A DNA stretch of 64,000 nt from Molossus alvarezi (lineage: Eukaryota > Chordata > Mammalia > Chiroptera > Molossidae), in contig CM073886.1 of the NCBI GenBank assembly GCA_037176705.1, positions 127,254,001 through 127,318,000 of the forward strand, in the 5' to 3' direction. Both the position numbers and the translations under genes were made by a program. Below, in pieces: positions 13,193 to 30,909 of the stretch (its first letter is position 1; each line of letters opens with the position of its first letter). The notes under the pieces were generated by a model that saw nothing but the letters and a program-made list of their open reading frames with translations, did no database searches and had not been told where the DNA came from.

Positions 13193-13206
13193 CCCCCCCC
13201 CCCCCC
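13193..13206. repeat. Poly-C run
   Basis: Fourteen consecutive C residues in intron 10. The length should be treated as uncertain because such runs are prone to sequencing and assembly error. Confidence 0.9.
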
Positions 13207-13337
13207 ACTTCCCAATCATGAAATCTCTCAAGAATCTGCTCGTTATTGGCAAGGGTGGAGTTAAAAGGCATGGACTATTCCATGTGTGGGTTTATATGTG
13301 GGTGTGGGTGTGCTTTTAATCTTCCTGCGATCACTAG

Positions 13338-15618
<2,281 letters not shown>

Positions 15619-16234
15619 TAACACGAGCATTTCCAATATTCAAACTCTGTCATGCAGACAGGAGAGTAACTCTAGAAACATCCTGGTCAGATAAAGCGTG
15701 CCATCCCCTAAGAATCAGGACACTGGGCGCTGAAGCCAGGTTGACCTGCTAAATGAATGGGCAAATGGGGGGTTGCCTGTTTGTCCCCGAGTGTTTCCAC
15801 ATGTGAAAAGAGTCAAGAAGGTTATTAGAATCCTCTTTATACACCTGACTGGATTGTTGTAGGGGTACAATGAAATAATCAGTAATAAATTTGAAAACTG
15901 TCTGTTATTAAAAACTATTAGTCCTTGATTTTACTTTTTCCCCTACTAATCTAGTCCATCATCTCTCGTTATCAGGAGATGTTATGCCAATGAATTTTAA
16001 AAAGACAGTTTAAAAACGAATGCTCTACAGAAAAACAAATAATCAAGTTGAAATTGGAAAGATCTAAATATAATACTCAACTTGGAACTTGGTTTTTCCA
16101 TTTTTTCACAATGACTTGCTAGATTGCAACCGCCCCGACAGCAGAAAAGTCATGTCTCTTGTGGTTTCTCCCATTTACAACATTTAGCATTCGTTGAATG
16201 AACAACATCTTTTTTGAGAGGAGTTGGGTGGTGA

Positions 16235-16430
16235 GTCAGAAAGTCCCATATCTGACCCAGATTTGCTGTGTACTGACCATCTGACCTTGGAAAAATCATG
16301 TAACCTCTTTAAGTTTTGGTTTTCCCTTCTGTGTGAAATGAGGCTGATGATTCTCTCCTCCTGAGGATCTCCTGGGACTGAGTCACGACACTTGTGAAGC
16401 GTGTGGCCTGCTCCCCAGGCACAGACAGCG
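16235..16430 (+). repeat. MIR-like ancient SINE
   Basis: tctgaccttggaaaaatcatg, taacctctttaagttttggt and the following gaaatgaggctgatgatt follow the order of the 3' half of MIR ('tctgaaccttgggcaagtca... gaggatgataatagta'). Boundaries are approximate. A weaker similar stretch lies at 15715-15900. Confidence 0.65.
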
Positions 16431-16510
16431 TCCGTCGGTGGTTGCCTCCTTTATAGCATTTAGTTAGATCCCATAATGACATAATTTACACGTAGGACGT
16501 AGGTACTTTT

Positions 16511-16763
16511 TTTTTTTTTTTATCCTCACCCGAGGACATTTTTCGATTTTTTGTTCAGATAGAGTGAGAGGGAGAGAGGAGAGAGAGGAATAGAGAGAGA
16601 AACATCGACGTGAAAGGGACACATCGAATGGCTGCCACCCGCACGACCAACCAGGGCCGAGGACAAACTGCAACCGAGCCATGTGCCCTTAGTGGGAACC
16701 AAACCCGGGTCTCTCTGGACCACAAGCCAATGCTCTAACCACTGAGCCAAACCAGCCAGGGCA
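16511..16763 (-). repeat. VES-A SINE
   Basis: An antisense VES-A copy in intron 13, close to its consensus. Direct repeats gacgtaggtactttt (16496-16510) and gatgtaggtactttt (about 16764-16778) flank it with one mismatch. Confidence 0.9.
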
Positions 16764-17039
16764 GATGTAGGTACTTTTGTATGCATCGGTGCACGCAATC
16801 AAATCCCGAAGAAACTAATGTACATAAATGATACAATTGCAAGTACAGTGGAAAGTATTTAGTAGCCCTAATGGATAGGGGAAATATATTGAAATATTAA
16901 GAGAAGAGCTCATATTGGTCTCTCCATTATCTGAATTTAAAATTGTCTTTAGAGAATCACGTTTTCCAAGAAAGGTCCTCCCTACATTAACAGATGGAAA
17001 GTTTTGATTGCGTCTCTTTCTTTCTTTTCCTTTGAAAAG

Positions 17040-17235
17040 ATCATGTACCTGGGCTCAGGGCTGTGCTGTGTCGGTGCCCTGGCTGGTCTTTCCACCCAGG
17101 GAACAGCTCGTCTTGGCAATGCACTGGGCATGGTCGGTGTGTCCGGAGGCCTAGCAGCCACCCTTGGAGGCCTGAGCCCGACGCCAGAATTGTTGGCTCA
17201 GATGTCTGGAGCAATGGCTTTGGGTGGCACCATTG
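17040..17235 (+). CDS. NNT: NNT exon 14: dII helices, about residues 622-687
   Basis: Sixty-five codons plus one base: [66 protein letters not shown]. This is the start of the PntB-like half of the protein and contributes two glycine-rich membrane helices. The loop after TLGG differs from the human residues that I recall, which is ordinary loop variation. The donor is ATTG|gtaagc. The open stretch at 17422-17585 in the next intron is in a compatible phase with this donor. Confidence 0.97.
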
Positions 17236-19952
<2,717 letters not shown>

Positions 19953-20106
19953 TGATGAGATTAGAGTCCAGTCACATTTCTCTCTTCAAGACCCCGGACG
20001 GAATAAATATGTTTTCAAACACTTCTAAGTGTTTGTCTTTTTAGAATCTGGATAATATAGAAAAGTGTAAGAAGAAAATCACTTTTTTTCTCTACTTAAT
20101 TATTTC

Positions 20107-20336
20107 TTTTTTTAAAATCATTACCCAAGGATATTTTCCCATTTATCTTCAGGTAGAGTGGGGGCAGGAGGAAGAGAGAAACATCGATGTGAGACAGACA
20201 CATCGATTGGTTGCTTCCTGCTCAACCCCGACCAAGGCCTGGAACAAATCGCAACAGACCAGAATCGAACCCGAGACTCTGGTCCGAGGGCCGACGCTCT
20301 AACCGCTGAGCCAAACTGGCCAGGGCCTTAATTATT
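20107..20336 (-). repeat. VES-A SINE
   Basis: An antisense VES-A copy with a deletion of about 25 bp in the middle, after caaatcgcaac, where the usual 'cgaggtacgtgcccttagcg' is absent. The direct repeat cttaattatt (20095-20104 and 20337-20346) flanks it. Confidence 0.9.
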
Positions 20337-21560
20337 CCTTTTAAAGTTCTCACATGTGACATCTTTATTGCCCTGGGGTCTTTTCACAGGACCAATGTGT
20401 TGGTGGATAGGAATTTTAAAAAAACAGCATTGAGATTCCATCCGTTACATGCCTGCCGTGTGTCGAGGCTACGAAATAGTGCTCTGGGGTCCGTGTCACA
20501 GGGCAGGACAGTCCCTGTCCGCTAGCTGCCCTCAGTCATTGGAGGCTATGACACCGAGCCAAATACTTACATAAAACTAAATGCAGTTGACCAACTGTTT
20601 AGTGACGGAGTGCAGGGAAGCTTTTCAAGCTTCTCCTCTTCCTCTCTAGTTTTCCCATTTAGGATATGGATGCATGTATTCTTTAGTTGTCTGTATATTA
20701 CAGTTTAGCATTTTGTCAGTGTGTGATGCTGAGCACACAGCTCTAGGTTACTAACGAATCCCTTTGTGTGTATTTAGTAGTCCAGGGTGTCCTTTGCAGA
20801 GAAGGTTTACGTTTTAAGTTTTTAAGATAATTTAACGTGTTACAGACATAGAACGGTGGTTTATCAAACACTTACCAGCTGCTTGTTCAAAAACACAAAT
20901 TCTTATATTAAAATGAGACGAATTTTTATGTAATCCTAAGAGTTTTGTTAATGATTTCGACACAGAACCTTTAGAACACTGAAAAGTAACTTAAAATTCT
21001 ATCTCTATATGACTGACCACTGATGATCTAGTTTTATTCTGACTTATATAGCACTGATTTTTGTTTTATTTTAAACAAAAGAAAAATAGTTTTGATTTTT
21101 TTTATCTAATAGGGCAGAAGAGGTAAAGTTTCAAAAATCAAACTGGTAGCATTGAAATGTAAAACTTCAAGAATTGTTACTTCTGAGGAGAGGTGAATTT
21201 TGTATTTAAAAGGTAGTTAATGACTCTATGAGAATGAGTAAGAAAATATTTCATGAACTAATATAATTGGTTTTGATGTAATTTAGAAATGCATGAATGC
21301 ATTCACATTGTAACAAACTCAGAATATATAGGAGTTTGTGGAATAAAAAGCAAAACTCTCTCTGCAATCCCCTTCCCTTTCTGGTTCAGTGATTTTGGGT
21401 TGTATCATGGACCTCATGAATGACAGAGACTTTGCTTCTGTTGTATTTCTCCAAAGAGTATTGATTATTGTTATTTCTTCATTAGTTTTTGTAGGCAACT
21501 CATCAAGCTGGATCCAGATTTCAAATTCTGGCTTCCCTGGGAGAGGGGGCAGCTGCAATC

Positions 21561-21752
21561 TTTAAAAAAATTTTTCAACCAAAGTTTACATTCACTGTAA
21601 TTTTGTATTAGTTTCTAGTGTACAGTCTAGTGGTTAGATAATCATATACTTTAGAAAGTCTTCCCCTTGATATTTCCAGTCCCCATCCGGCACCGCTCAT
21701 AGTTATTACAATATTACTGACTGTATTTCCTGTGCTGTAGTTTGCATCCCAA
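21561..21752 (-). mobile_element. L1 3'-UTR fragment
   Basis: From tttttcaaccaaagtttac to tttgcatccc the sequence parallels the 3' end of the L1 at 7675-8793, including gtgtacag..tagtggttaga and attactgact. About 190 bp remain. Confidence 0.75.
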
Positions 21753-22334
21753 CAGTCTGCTGTTACTTTATCTTTAACGGGATTGCTTGGAGTCTGCCCA
21801 TGTGTGCCTAGTTCAGGAGGCAGCCAGAGATTTGGGCAGAGTGCAGACACAGAACTGGGGGCTTTCTCTCTCTAGCCTACTCCTTTGCAGAATTTACTCT
21901 CACTTCCCAGCTGCCTTAGTCACCCGAAACCCTGTCCTCAGATCTTCAAACTAGTAAGACTGTGGGCTTATATTTTGTTTTAGCTGTTTCACTTGGCACC
22001 AGCAGGGGCCTGCCCTCAGGCTAAAGCCATAAAAACTGGGAAGTGCTCTCAGCCCAGCCACTTGCTTCCAAGTGTAGACTCCTCTCCAGTTTCCGCCTGC
22101 TTTTCATCACTGCCTTGTAGGGACGTAGGGTCTTCGTGGGGAGGTGGTGCACTGTTTACATCTGTTACATCTGTGGGAGAGCTGGTCAGATAGGCACCGG
22201 GTCATCCTAGCAGTGCAGTGTGTATGTAAATGCAGTCATCGGAACACGGGAATGGTTGAGAACCGAAATGTTCATCATCGGCGGCTTTATTTTTATTTTG
22301 TTAACTTTGAGCTGCACTTTGCTTTTTGTCCTAG

Positions 22335-22670
<336 letters not shown>

Positions 22671-22689
22671 TAAATACTCGGTGTAGAAA

Positions 22690-23200
22690 ATTAGGAAAAT
22701 TAAATATAAAAATAAAATCTGATTCCCTCCTTCTGAGATAAACACTTCAGCTTTTGGGTTGTTTCCTTCTATTCTTTTTCTTTGTGTATTAGATATCTGT
22801 GTATTTACTTGTCTGATCATAAGGTATACTTTTACATTTAATTTTTTTTATCTTACAAACTATATTCTTGTCATTTTCTTATTAAAAATGCATTTTAAAT
22901 ATTATTTTAAGGGACTTTATACTAATCCATCACATAGAGATACAGAAATATATTTAATTTGTCCCTAAAGCCATACCTGTTAGGTTGTTTGATTTTTATC
23001 TCTCTGTACATCAGTGCATCTTTGGCAACTTCTGATGTTTGTCTTAGGATCGATTCTTAGAAGGGAAAGGGTGTGCTCATTTTTATGGGCTCTTTCTGCT
23101 TATTCTCGTGTTGTTTCCGGAAAGCTTGCTGCAATTTACACACCCACTGGTCATCTTCGAGAGTGTCCATCCTGAAGTTTGTGGTCAGCATGGTATTTTT
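22690..23200 (-). mobile_element. Old L1 3' end remnant
   Basis: The run from aaattaggaaaattaaat through cacttcagcttttgggttg to ttcttagaagggaaagggtg and cacacccactggtcatc follows the order of an antisense, very old L1 3' end ('...gtagaagtaga attactgggtcaaaggg... acactcccaccagcag'). It is heavily decayed. Confidence 0.5.
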
Positions 23201-23606
23201 TTTAAAGAAAAGAGAAAATTAACAAGACAAATACTCCCTCGCTTCCTTTTTGTTTTTAATTTTCTTCTTGATGGCAAGAAGATATCTGCAAATAATGAAA
23301 TGTTTGACTGGAAACCTTTTTCTAATTATAGGTACTATTCTCTAAATAATAGTTCTGAATGATTATGAAGGGACAAGCATGAAACTAAGTGAAATCAGCA
23401 TGTGAACTTTACACTGATTAATAATTCAGAAGAATACTTAGCTCATTGCCATTCTTTGACTACATTATTTTAAAACCCTTATTTTACAATTGAGAATTTA
23501 TTTTATATTTTAATTGAAGAACTCTTTGTTAATTGAATGCTGGAGTTATCTTATTTTATAAAACAAAGGATTTGATAGCCCAAGTTCAAATCAAGTTAAG
23601 AGGTTT

Positions 23607-23734
23607 TAGACCCTGGCCAGGTAGCTTAGTTGGTTAGAGCATCTTCCCAATGTGGCAAGGGTGCAGGTTCGATCACTGGTTAGGGCCCGTACAAGAGTCA
23701 ACCACTGAATGCATAAATAAGTGGAACAACAAAT

Positions 23735-23793
<59 letters not shown>

Positions 23794-23822
23794 TCTATCT
23801 CTCTCTCAAAATCAATTAAAAA
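23607..23822 (+). repeat. VES-C SINE with long (CT)n tract
   Basis: Starts ccctggccaggtagcttagt and carries ttggttagagcatc (A-box-like) and ggttcgatcac (B-box-like). It then has gcataaataagtggaac, about 27 CT repeats (23738-23790) with further CT-rich sequence to 23810, and an A-rich end. The CT tract is a likely length polymorphism. Confidence 0.9.
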
Positions 23823-24522
23823 AAACAAAACAAAGTTAAGAGGTTTTAAAATTAAATCCCCAAATCGTTTAGGGAATTTTAGAAAGGTGGAGGTTTTGTG
23901 TCTCCTATTTGAAAAGTGTCAGGCTTTGGAGTTTTATTTAAAAAACAAATGTTTATGAAGAAGAAAACATTTATTCAGTTGTATTAGAAATAGTTTTCTC
24001 TAAAAGTAAACCTTGAACCCTTCCTTTGACTTTGCTTCATTTGGTGAATTTGAATGACCAGCAGGGGGCAGCAGATTTTCATTAATACTTGTGGTTGGGC
24101 AAAACATTTATTTTAAAATTAAATGAGAGGATTTGAATGTTAACAACGCTAGTGGCATCTGGTATGGGGAGCGGAGAGGCGGGCTGGTACCTAGATCTTG
24201 GAGTGTCATCATGAGTACCTTCTTGCCTTTCTCCTTTTTCTCTTAAATGGTTTTCTTTAGGTTCTTAAATTTATCAACACTACTTCCCAAATTTCTGTCT
24301 GCCTGCACTTCTTTAGTTTCTTTTTCATTTCCTTTTTCTTCTTCATTTAGTTTCTTGTTATTTTTGGTTATTGTGACTACAGTAACAGTAGCCGCTCTGT
24401 AGCTGGAATGAGGTAGGAAGAAGCTGGAGCTGAAAGTCCTCTTTTCAACATGTACATATGCATTTGTATCATTTTTCTCTTCACTTTTTCTGTTTCCTGG
24501 TTTTTGACCTGCTTTCTCTACT

Positions 24523-24532
24523 TACGCGCGCG

Positions 24533-24564
<32 letters not shown>

Positions 24565-24570
24565 CTTTCG
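24523..24570. repeat. (CG)n-(CT)n microsatellite
   Basis: A short alternating cgcgcgcgc run passes directly into about fifteen CT units and then TTTC repeats. CG alternation of this kind is rare in methylated mammalian introns. Confidence 0.9.
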
Positions 24571-24647
24571 ACTTCTTCAGACCCAGGCATGCCATTTATT
24601 GCCAGTGTCCTGCGGATACTGTTTCTTCCTATGTGACAAGGTTTCTT

Positions 24648-24862
24648 TTTTTTTTTTAATCCTCACCTGAGGACTTTTTTTTTGCATTTATCTTCAGATA
24701 GAGCAGGAGGGAGAGAGGGAGGAAGAGAGAGAGAAACATCTAAGTGAGAGAAACACATCAAGTGGTTGCTACCCACACGACCCCAACCAGGGCCGGGGAC
24801 AAACTGCAACCGAGGTACGTGCCCTTAGCGGGAACCGAACCCGGGTCTCTCCAGGCCAGGGC
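24648..24862 (-). repeat. VES-A SINE lacking part of its head
   Basis: An antisense VES-A with a 14-bp exact duplication, tgacaaggtttctt (24634-24647 and 24863-24876). The right end jumps from acccgggtctctcc to aggccagggc, so about 45 bp containing the A-box region are missing. The perfect duplications show the loss happened before or during insertion, or by a small later deletion. Confidence 0.9.
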
Positions 24863-24964
24863 TGACAAGGTTTCTTACAGCTGTCTGACCATATGTATTG
24901 CCCTGGGTCACACTGATGCTCTGTAGCAGCAAATTGTATTACTTTCGGTTCAAGGACAGCTGAA

Positions 24965-25420
24965 GCTTTAACTTTTAAAAATTATTCAATTATGAAAGTA
25001 AAAGATTTAATGTGGGACATTTGGAAGAAACTAGAAAAGGATGAATAAGAAAATGAAACTATATATAATCCAATTACCACTTAACTGTTAATCTTGAATA
25101 TTCTAATTATAGTTTTTGCACATATATATGTTTTTAAATACGTTCTATGTTGGTTAATTTTCTAAGAGTTTCCTAACACTTTCTGGTGTGTCCTATGATG
25201 GTATTCTATCACATCGATACACCATTATTTATTCACCCGAGTCCATATTCTTAGTTGTTTTTACTCTTTTTCCCTGCAGTACATTCTCCCTGTGCATCTT
25301 TGGTTATTTCCTTAGGTGAAATTCTCATACGTACAATCACTGGGTCAAAGGGAGTGAGGTCTTCTGTTGGCTGTGGATATTGGTACATTGATCCCCACCA
25401 AGGAAGGGTTCGCTGGAAGT
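24965..25420 (-). mobile_element. Old L1 3' end remnant
   Basis: aaaattattcaattatgaaa..., ccaattaccacttaactgtt, tggttatttccttaggtgaa, atcactgggtcaaagg and the end near gttcgctggaagttctcccc follow the antisense 3' end of an old L1. No open frame of that element survives. Confidence 0.5.
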
Positions 25421-26005
25421 TCTCCCCAGTAGTGATGGGTGGGGTGCGTCCCCTACCGAACACTCTGCTCCTCGTCTTATTGGAAAACAAACAATAACAA
25501 ACGAACAAACAAGGCAGTAGAAACCAGCCTGCTGAGCTCTTCAGTTTCGAAGACACATTTTCGTCACTTCATTTTCCAGTTTCTGCCTTTTCACATTCCT
25601 CTTCATTGATCCTCAGCCTGTGCTTGTTTGTGATAAGAAATGCTTTCTTCATGGCTGGTGTCGAGTAGCGGCTCAGAGTGGGTCTAATAAAAAGTGATGC
25701 TAATAAAAAGGAAGTCGCTGCTGGTCACTGGGGTTAGAGCAGCAGTGCTGGCATGACGCTGGGCACTGTTCAAAACGAGCTCGCTTGGCCCCGCACGAAC
25801 TCTGGAGGTAGGACACCCTCCTCATTTCACAAGGAGGGTGTGTTAAGATGTCATTTATTACTCGCTTCTGTGTTTATGGAGCAAAACAGAGCCCCTGGCA
25901 CAGTCAAATGAATATAATAATTGTTAAATAACTATTAGATGATTATTTTATTCGTTAGCTCATTTCGTATTTTGGGATCCTCTCTGGATAGGTTATGGTA
26001 GCAAG

Positions 26006-26326
26006 ATGTACGCTCCCATATCAAGATTTATTGCTGTTACCGGTGTGTTTACCTTCACTGTTTTATTATTTATCGGCAGGGACGTGCGAGTCCAAACCAG
26101 AACAGCATGGTTTCGTTATGCGAGAGGGATTGGAATGCACCCAAAGTGGCGAATTAGCAAACCCCTAAAATTGAATCTTGTTCTGACAAAGAATTCTTTG
26201 GGTGTCTCTGTGCCTGATGTCGAGGTTACACAACACAACCCAAAACACCGACAGCGTCCAAAGAGCCAGCTCAAACGAACGATTCGCTTTATACCCAGAT
26301 GTCATTTGACATTAACCTCTTTGTGA
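26006..26326 (+). other. Unexplained open stretch of 106 codons
   Basis: An ATG-to-stop frame beginning MYAPISRFIAVTGVFTFTVL contains one hydrophobic N-terminal stretch and then a basic, low-complexity part. The DNA carries around a dozen CpGs in otherwise AT-rich intron. I recognise no domain. There are no convincing splice signals at its ends and the codon use is not obviously biased, so I do not call it a gene. Confidence 0.15.
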
Positions 26327-28760
26327 TTTTATAGTCCTTTTACTTGGAAAATGGAACCGTATTTTCAGACCAAATTTTTTGATTTTTGCACTATGTTTCC
26401 AAATGAAAATAGAACAGAATGAATTGCATCAAAGCCAAACCCCATTTTTTTTGCTTTGCAACCGATTAATTAGCACCTACAGAGCATTGAAATGAGATGG
26501 TTATGTATATTATTATTGCTTTGGTTTTGTCTGTTTTATGACCTTTTCTTTGTTTTCAGAGTTTGTTTTCGTACATTTTGCTTAGAATTATGTGAATTAA
26601 GGATCTCTTTAATGTTGCATACAATTTTCATTATAGGGTTTAATAACTTAAAAGGAGCAGTCTTGGACAGTGTTTCTAATGCTTTGTCTTAGAAGCTGGG
26701 AACTTTTCAATCTGGGATCAGTGGTCATAGGACAGTCTCATTAATCACTTGAGCCAGCCAAAAAGAGAAAAAAGAAACAAAACAAGCCCCAAACCCTAAA
26801 CATTTGTTGAAAATATGATGTTGCAATGGTGAATCCAGAGATGAAAAATAATTTAGTTTTTGAGAGACCGCATGGAATTAGCTTAATGGTGGTATAATTG
26901 TAGATACGTGTTTAACAAGTGGCCTTTGATTGTTAAACTACTGTGTGGTTCTCTGTTTTCCTTCCCTAAGATGCCATCAGAAGGGGGTACACATTAATTA
27001 AACATCCTCGGAAATTCTTTCCTTCCTCTCCACTGGGTTTTATAGGAACTGAAGACTGGTTCTTTTTAAGTCCAGTAAGACTAAAGGGTTGTATCGTCCA
27101 CATCTGCCTCTGTTCTGGGCCCCTCTGCCTTCTTTCCCTCCACAGGACTGTGTGATGCAGGTGATGAAGTCTTTTTGTAGGTTTGACTTTTTTTTTTTCC
27201 AAGTTATCTATGACAGAAATATCTCAACATCTGAAATAGTTGTTTGAATCCGTTTTTAAGGGCAAAAATTTGGTGGAACCTCTTTTTGGTCATTTATTTT
27301 CAGAATCCTGTAATTCAAAATGAGATAGAATTGTTCAAAATCAATAAATGTTTGGGAAGTCTCAGGTAGAACTTGGTAGATTTTCACTCAACCTTGGATT
27401 TATGGAGAGGAGTTGGTGTTCAGAACGTAAAACTTCATGTCAGATTCGGACTACGAGCTTAAAAGCATTACTTTAATATTCGTCTGTCCCTCTTATCTGT
27501 TAATAATGTTCGCAAAAATATCGAGGGCTTTATTTTAGATGTTATAATCTTAGACAAGTTGACTTTGGCCTCTGTAAAATGTGGATGTTGTAGCTCATCA
27601 ATGAGCTGAGGTCAAAAGAACAATTTGAAAATTTTTTGAGCCATCATCTTTGCAACTGAGGTTGTTGGCCTGCTGCCCTTCCGTCAGGCGTGGCTCTCTG
27701 CTTGTCTCCCTGCTCCTGTTCTGTCTCCGCAGCAGTGCATCTGCCTGTCTCCCAAGGTGGTGGCCAGGGGGCTGTCTTTGGAGGGGTGTCATGTGTTTCT
27801 CTCTGATGTGTTACTCGTCACTGCAAATCTCCAGGTGCTTTTTGATAATGAACTGTCTTTTTTAAAAAAAGTCATAGATTGATACGTACATAGCTTATAA
27901 GTGGTATAAACAGTGGATCAGTGATAAGTTTATTACAGCCCTCAAAATGGGGTTTAATAATTTTTTGGAAAATTCTTTGAAGTGATAAACCCTGTCGTGA
28001 TTATGTGGAATGGCTGCTTTGATCATGAACAGGGATTTGAATTCTAAAAGTGCATTTGATTACTCAAAACATCCATCTTCCTGCCTTTTCATTGACCACC
28101 TCACCTCGAGCAGTCTACAAATGAACTTCTTTCAAAGCCTCATTAGCTGTGGTCACATTTCAGTTTGGGTGTCTGTGTGGGACACTGTTGGGTGGTTGTA
28201 AACGAGCAACAAGAAGTGCCTACCTATTGTGTTTTTTTTTTTCCCCAAGATAATTTTTCAAGTTCATGGGTGGGTGTATATTTTAATGAAACAGTGTATA
28301 AACTTACTTATTGATCTTTTGGGGGATGAAATAATTTAGGAGTCTAACAATGAATCCAGTCACTTCTACGATAGCTTCGTGGAGCTGATTTGGAAAACAA
28401 GACCCTGTCAATTTCCACGTTTATTTTTCTTGCCGGCAGAGGGCAGCAGAGCTCCAAATGAAATGAATCCCTGTCCCTTTTGCTCCTGGTTCTCCTCCTG
28501 GGTGCTGTGGACAGCTTGCCGCTGGCAGCAGAACTCACTTCAGAGCTCTCTAGGGTCCCCTTGTAAAAGTTCGTATTCGCATGATTTTCTTTTGCTCCTG
28601 TGAAACGCACATGAATGTGGAGCTACAACCCACTGCATCAGTATGCAGATGACAGTAACCAGGTCTGAGTTTTCCACTAGTTTCTTAACTTTCCATGAAA
28701 CGCCTTAAAAAGTTTCATTCTCTCACTGTAAATATATTTGTGTGTACTTGATTTTAGTAG

Positions 28761-29207
<447 letters not shown>

Positions 29208-29732
29208 TAAGGCTAAGATAGGAATAAACATGAGCATAATTGGGTGTTCAGGTGACAGGGCCATTGCTGCCACCTCTGGTTGGGAGCAGAGCATTACAGA
29301 CGCTGCCATACCTGGGACATTCCGGCAGAAAACTGCCCTGCCACAGTGGCCCTGGCGTCACCTGGTGAGACGGTGCTGGAGTCCACAGGTGGAAAGATGC
29401 AAAGGACCTTCTTTTCCCTAGAGGCATTTTCCACCTGGTGAAGAGGTTGGGTCCATAATGCAGGTGGTTAGGGTGAGGCCTAACTGAACTGTGTGCACGA
29501 TTTTTCCATCACGGGGACCTAAGAAAGATTGTCGGGAGGTGAGGATGGTGTTGGGGAGGGGGGAAGGCAGAGGGCATAGCTTGAGAAGAAACTGGGTATT
29601 TGGAAAAATGAGGGTACAAAAGTGGGGACAGATACGCAAATTTGTAGTGCAGGGACAGAATATGGGGGTTAAAGGAAAAGGACCGAGGCTTTTGGTCATC
29701 CTGTACTAACATCAGAAATATGGAGGTTTCGT

Positions 29733-29949
29733 TTTTTTTTTTTAAATATTTTTTCTTTATTGATTTTAGAAAGAGAGGAAGGGAGAGGGAGAGAAAGATA
29801 GAGACGTCGATGAGAGAGAACATTGATTGGCCGCCTCTGCATGCCCCGCACTGGGGATTGGGCCCATAACTTGGGCATGTGCCCTGACCGGGAATCAACC
29901 TCTTGGAGCCTGGGTCGATGCTCAACCACTGAGCCACATTGGCCCGGCT
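29733..29949 (-). repeat. VES-B SINE
   Basis: An antisense VES-B copy with the poly-T/tattgattttagaaagaga start, gattggccgcctctgcatgc body and a head ending ccacattggcccggctgg. I find no clear target-site duplication. Confidence 0.85.
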
Positions 29950-30280
29950 GGAAGCCTTTTTTTTTTCTTTTGATGGAGGAGAGGATTTTTAAGTTCCTCT
30001 TTGAGGACATTAAGTTTGAGGTGGAGATGGGACAGTGGACATGCTGTACTGGAGCTTGAAGGACAGGCTGAGTCATCAGATGGTGTTGAAGCCATGGGAC
30101 GGGCTGAGATTCTCCAGGGAGAGTGTGAGGGCAGAGTTCAAGCTTGGGAGCTTCATGGGTTTGGGGGAGAACAGGAGAGGCTGGTGCAAGGAAACAGGAA
30201 GAATGGGAAGGAAGGGAGGAGGGCAGCCAGGGACTGCAGTGTTAGCAAAGCCAAGTGTGAAGACAGTCTGAGATCATTTA

Positions 30281-30530
30281 CGTGAGAGACAGAGAGACAG
30301 ACACAGAGACAGAGAGACTGACAGACACAGAGAGACAGAGAGGCAGAGAGAGAGGCAGAGATAGAGAGACAGATTGAGAGACAGAAAGACAGACAAAGAG
30401 AGAGACATAGAGACCGACATACAGAGATTCAATCAGAGGCAGAGATAGAGAGATTGAGAGACAGACACAAAACGAGAGAGAGAGACAGACAGAGAGACAG
30501 AGCTGACAGAGAGACAGACAGAAAGAGGGG
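30281..30530. repeat. Imperfect GAGACA-type minisatellite
   Basis: About 250 bp built from gagaca, gagaga and cagaga units on the + strand. The open frame on the opposite strand (Ser/Leu/Val/Cys repeats) is a by-product of the repeat, not a gene. Confidence 0.9.
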
Positions 30531-30778
30531 ACACAGGCGTGCAGGTGGGGTCGGCAGGGAAGCTTCCGGGCACCACTGGACCTGCACAAGATCGAGGAGG
30601 GACCATGAGATGTTGGCGTTGACATTTAGGCCAGTATTTTAAAACGTCTCTATGATAAGTTTGCTTTCATTTCCAGTCCTATTATGGATAGCTCTTTTTT
30701 GGTATAAAAAAGTTTCGATCAAGAAAGAAATTTCAAAATTAACCCTGCATTCTTCCATGTTCTTAATGCTCCCCGTAG

Positions 30779-30860
30779 GCTACGGCCTCTGCGCAGCCAA
30801 GGCCCAGTACCCCATCGCCGACCTGGTGAAGATGCTCACGGAGCAGGGCAAAAAAGTCAG
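30779..30860 (+). CDS. NNT: NNT exon 19: NADP(H)-binding start of dIII, about residues 932-959
   Basis: A short exon: [20 protein letters not shown] and EQGKKV, ending with the first two bases of an Arg codon. [10 protein letters not shown] is the glycine-rich fingerprint of the dIII Rossmann fold, which binds NADP(H). The donor is GTCAG|gtatgc. Directly behind it the end of the exon is echoed twice in the intron (30868-30909), giving a decoy donor at 30903 that would bring in a stop codon at 30871-30873. Confidence 0.96.
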
Positions 30861-30909
30861 GTATGCGGGGTAAAAAGTCAGGAACGGGGGGCAAAAGGTC
30901 AGGTGCGCG
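30846..30909 (+). repeat. NNT: Three-fold repeat across the exon 19 donor
   Basis: Three units share the pattern ggg(c/t)aaaa..gtcagg followed by a short G/C-rich part: 30846-30867 (contains the real exon end and donor gtatgc), 30868-30886 (gtcaggaacg, no GT) and 30889-30909 (gtcag|gtgcgc, a potential donor at 30903). The first unit is mostly exon, so this looks like a duplication of the splice site. Confidence 0.75.

Noticed and set aside
23738..23810. Regular repeat considered as a CRISPR-like or satellite array
   Set aside because: It is a plain CT microsatellite inside a VES-C SINE. No repeat-spacer structure exists anywhere in the window.
30278..30625. 115-codon open frame of Ser/Leu/Val/Cys repeats on the minus strand
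   Set aside because: It is a translation of the GAGACA minisatellite and disappears with any frame change.
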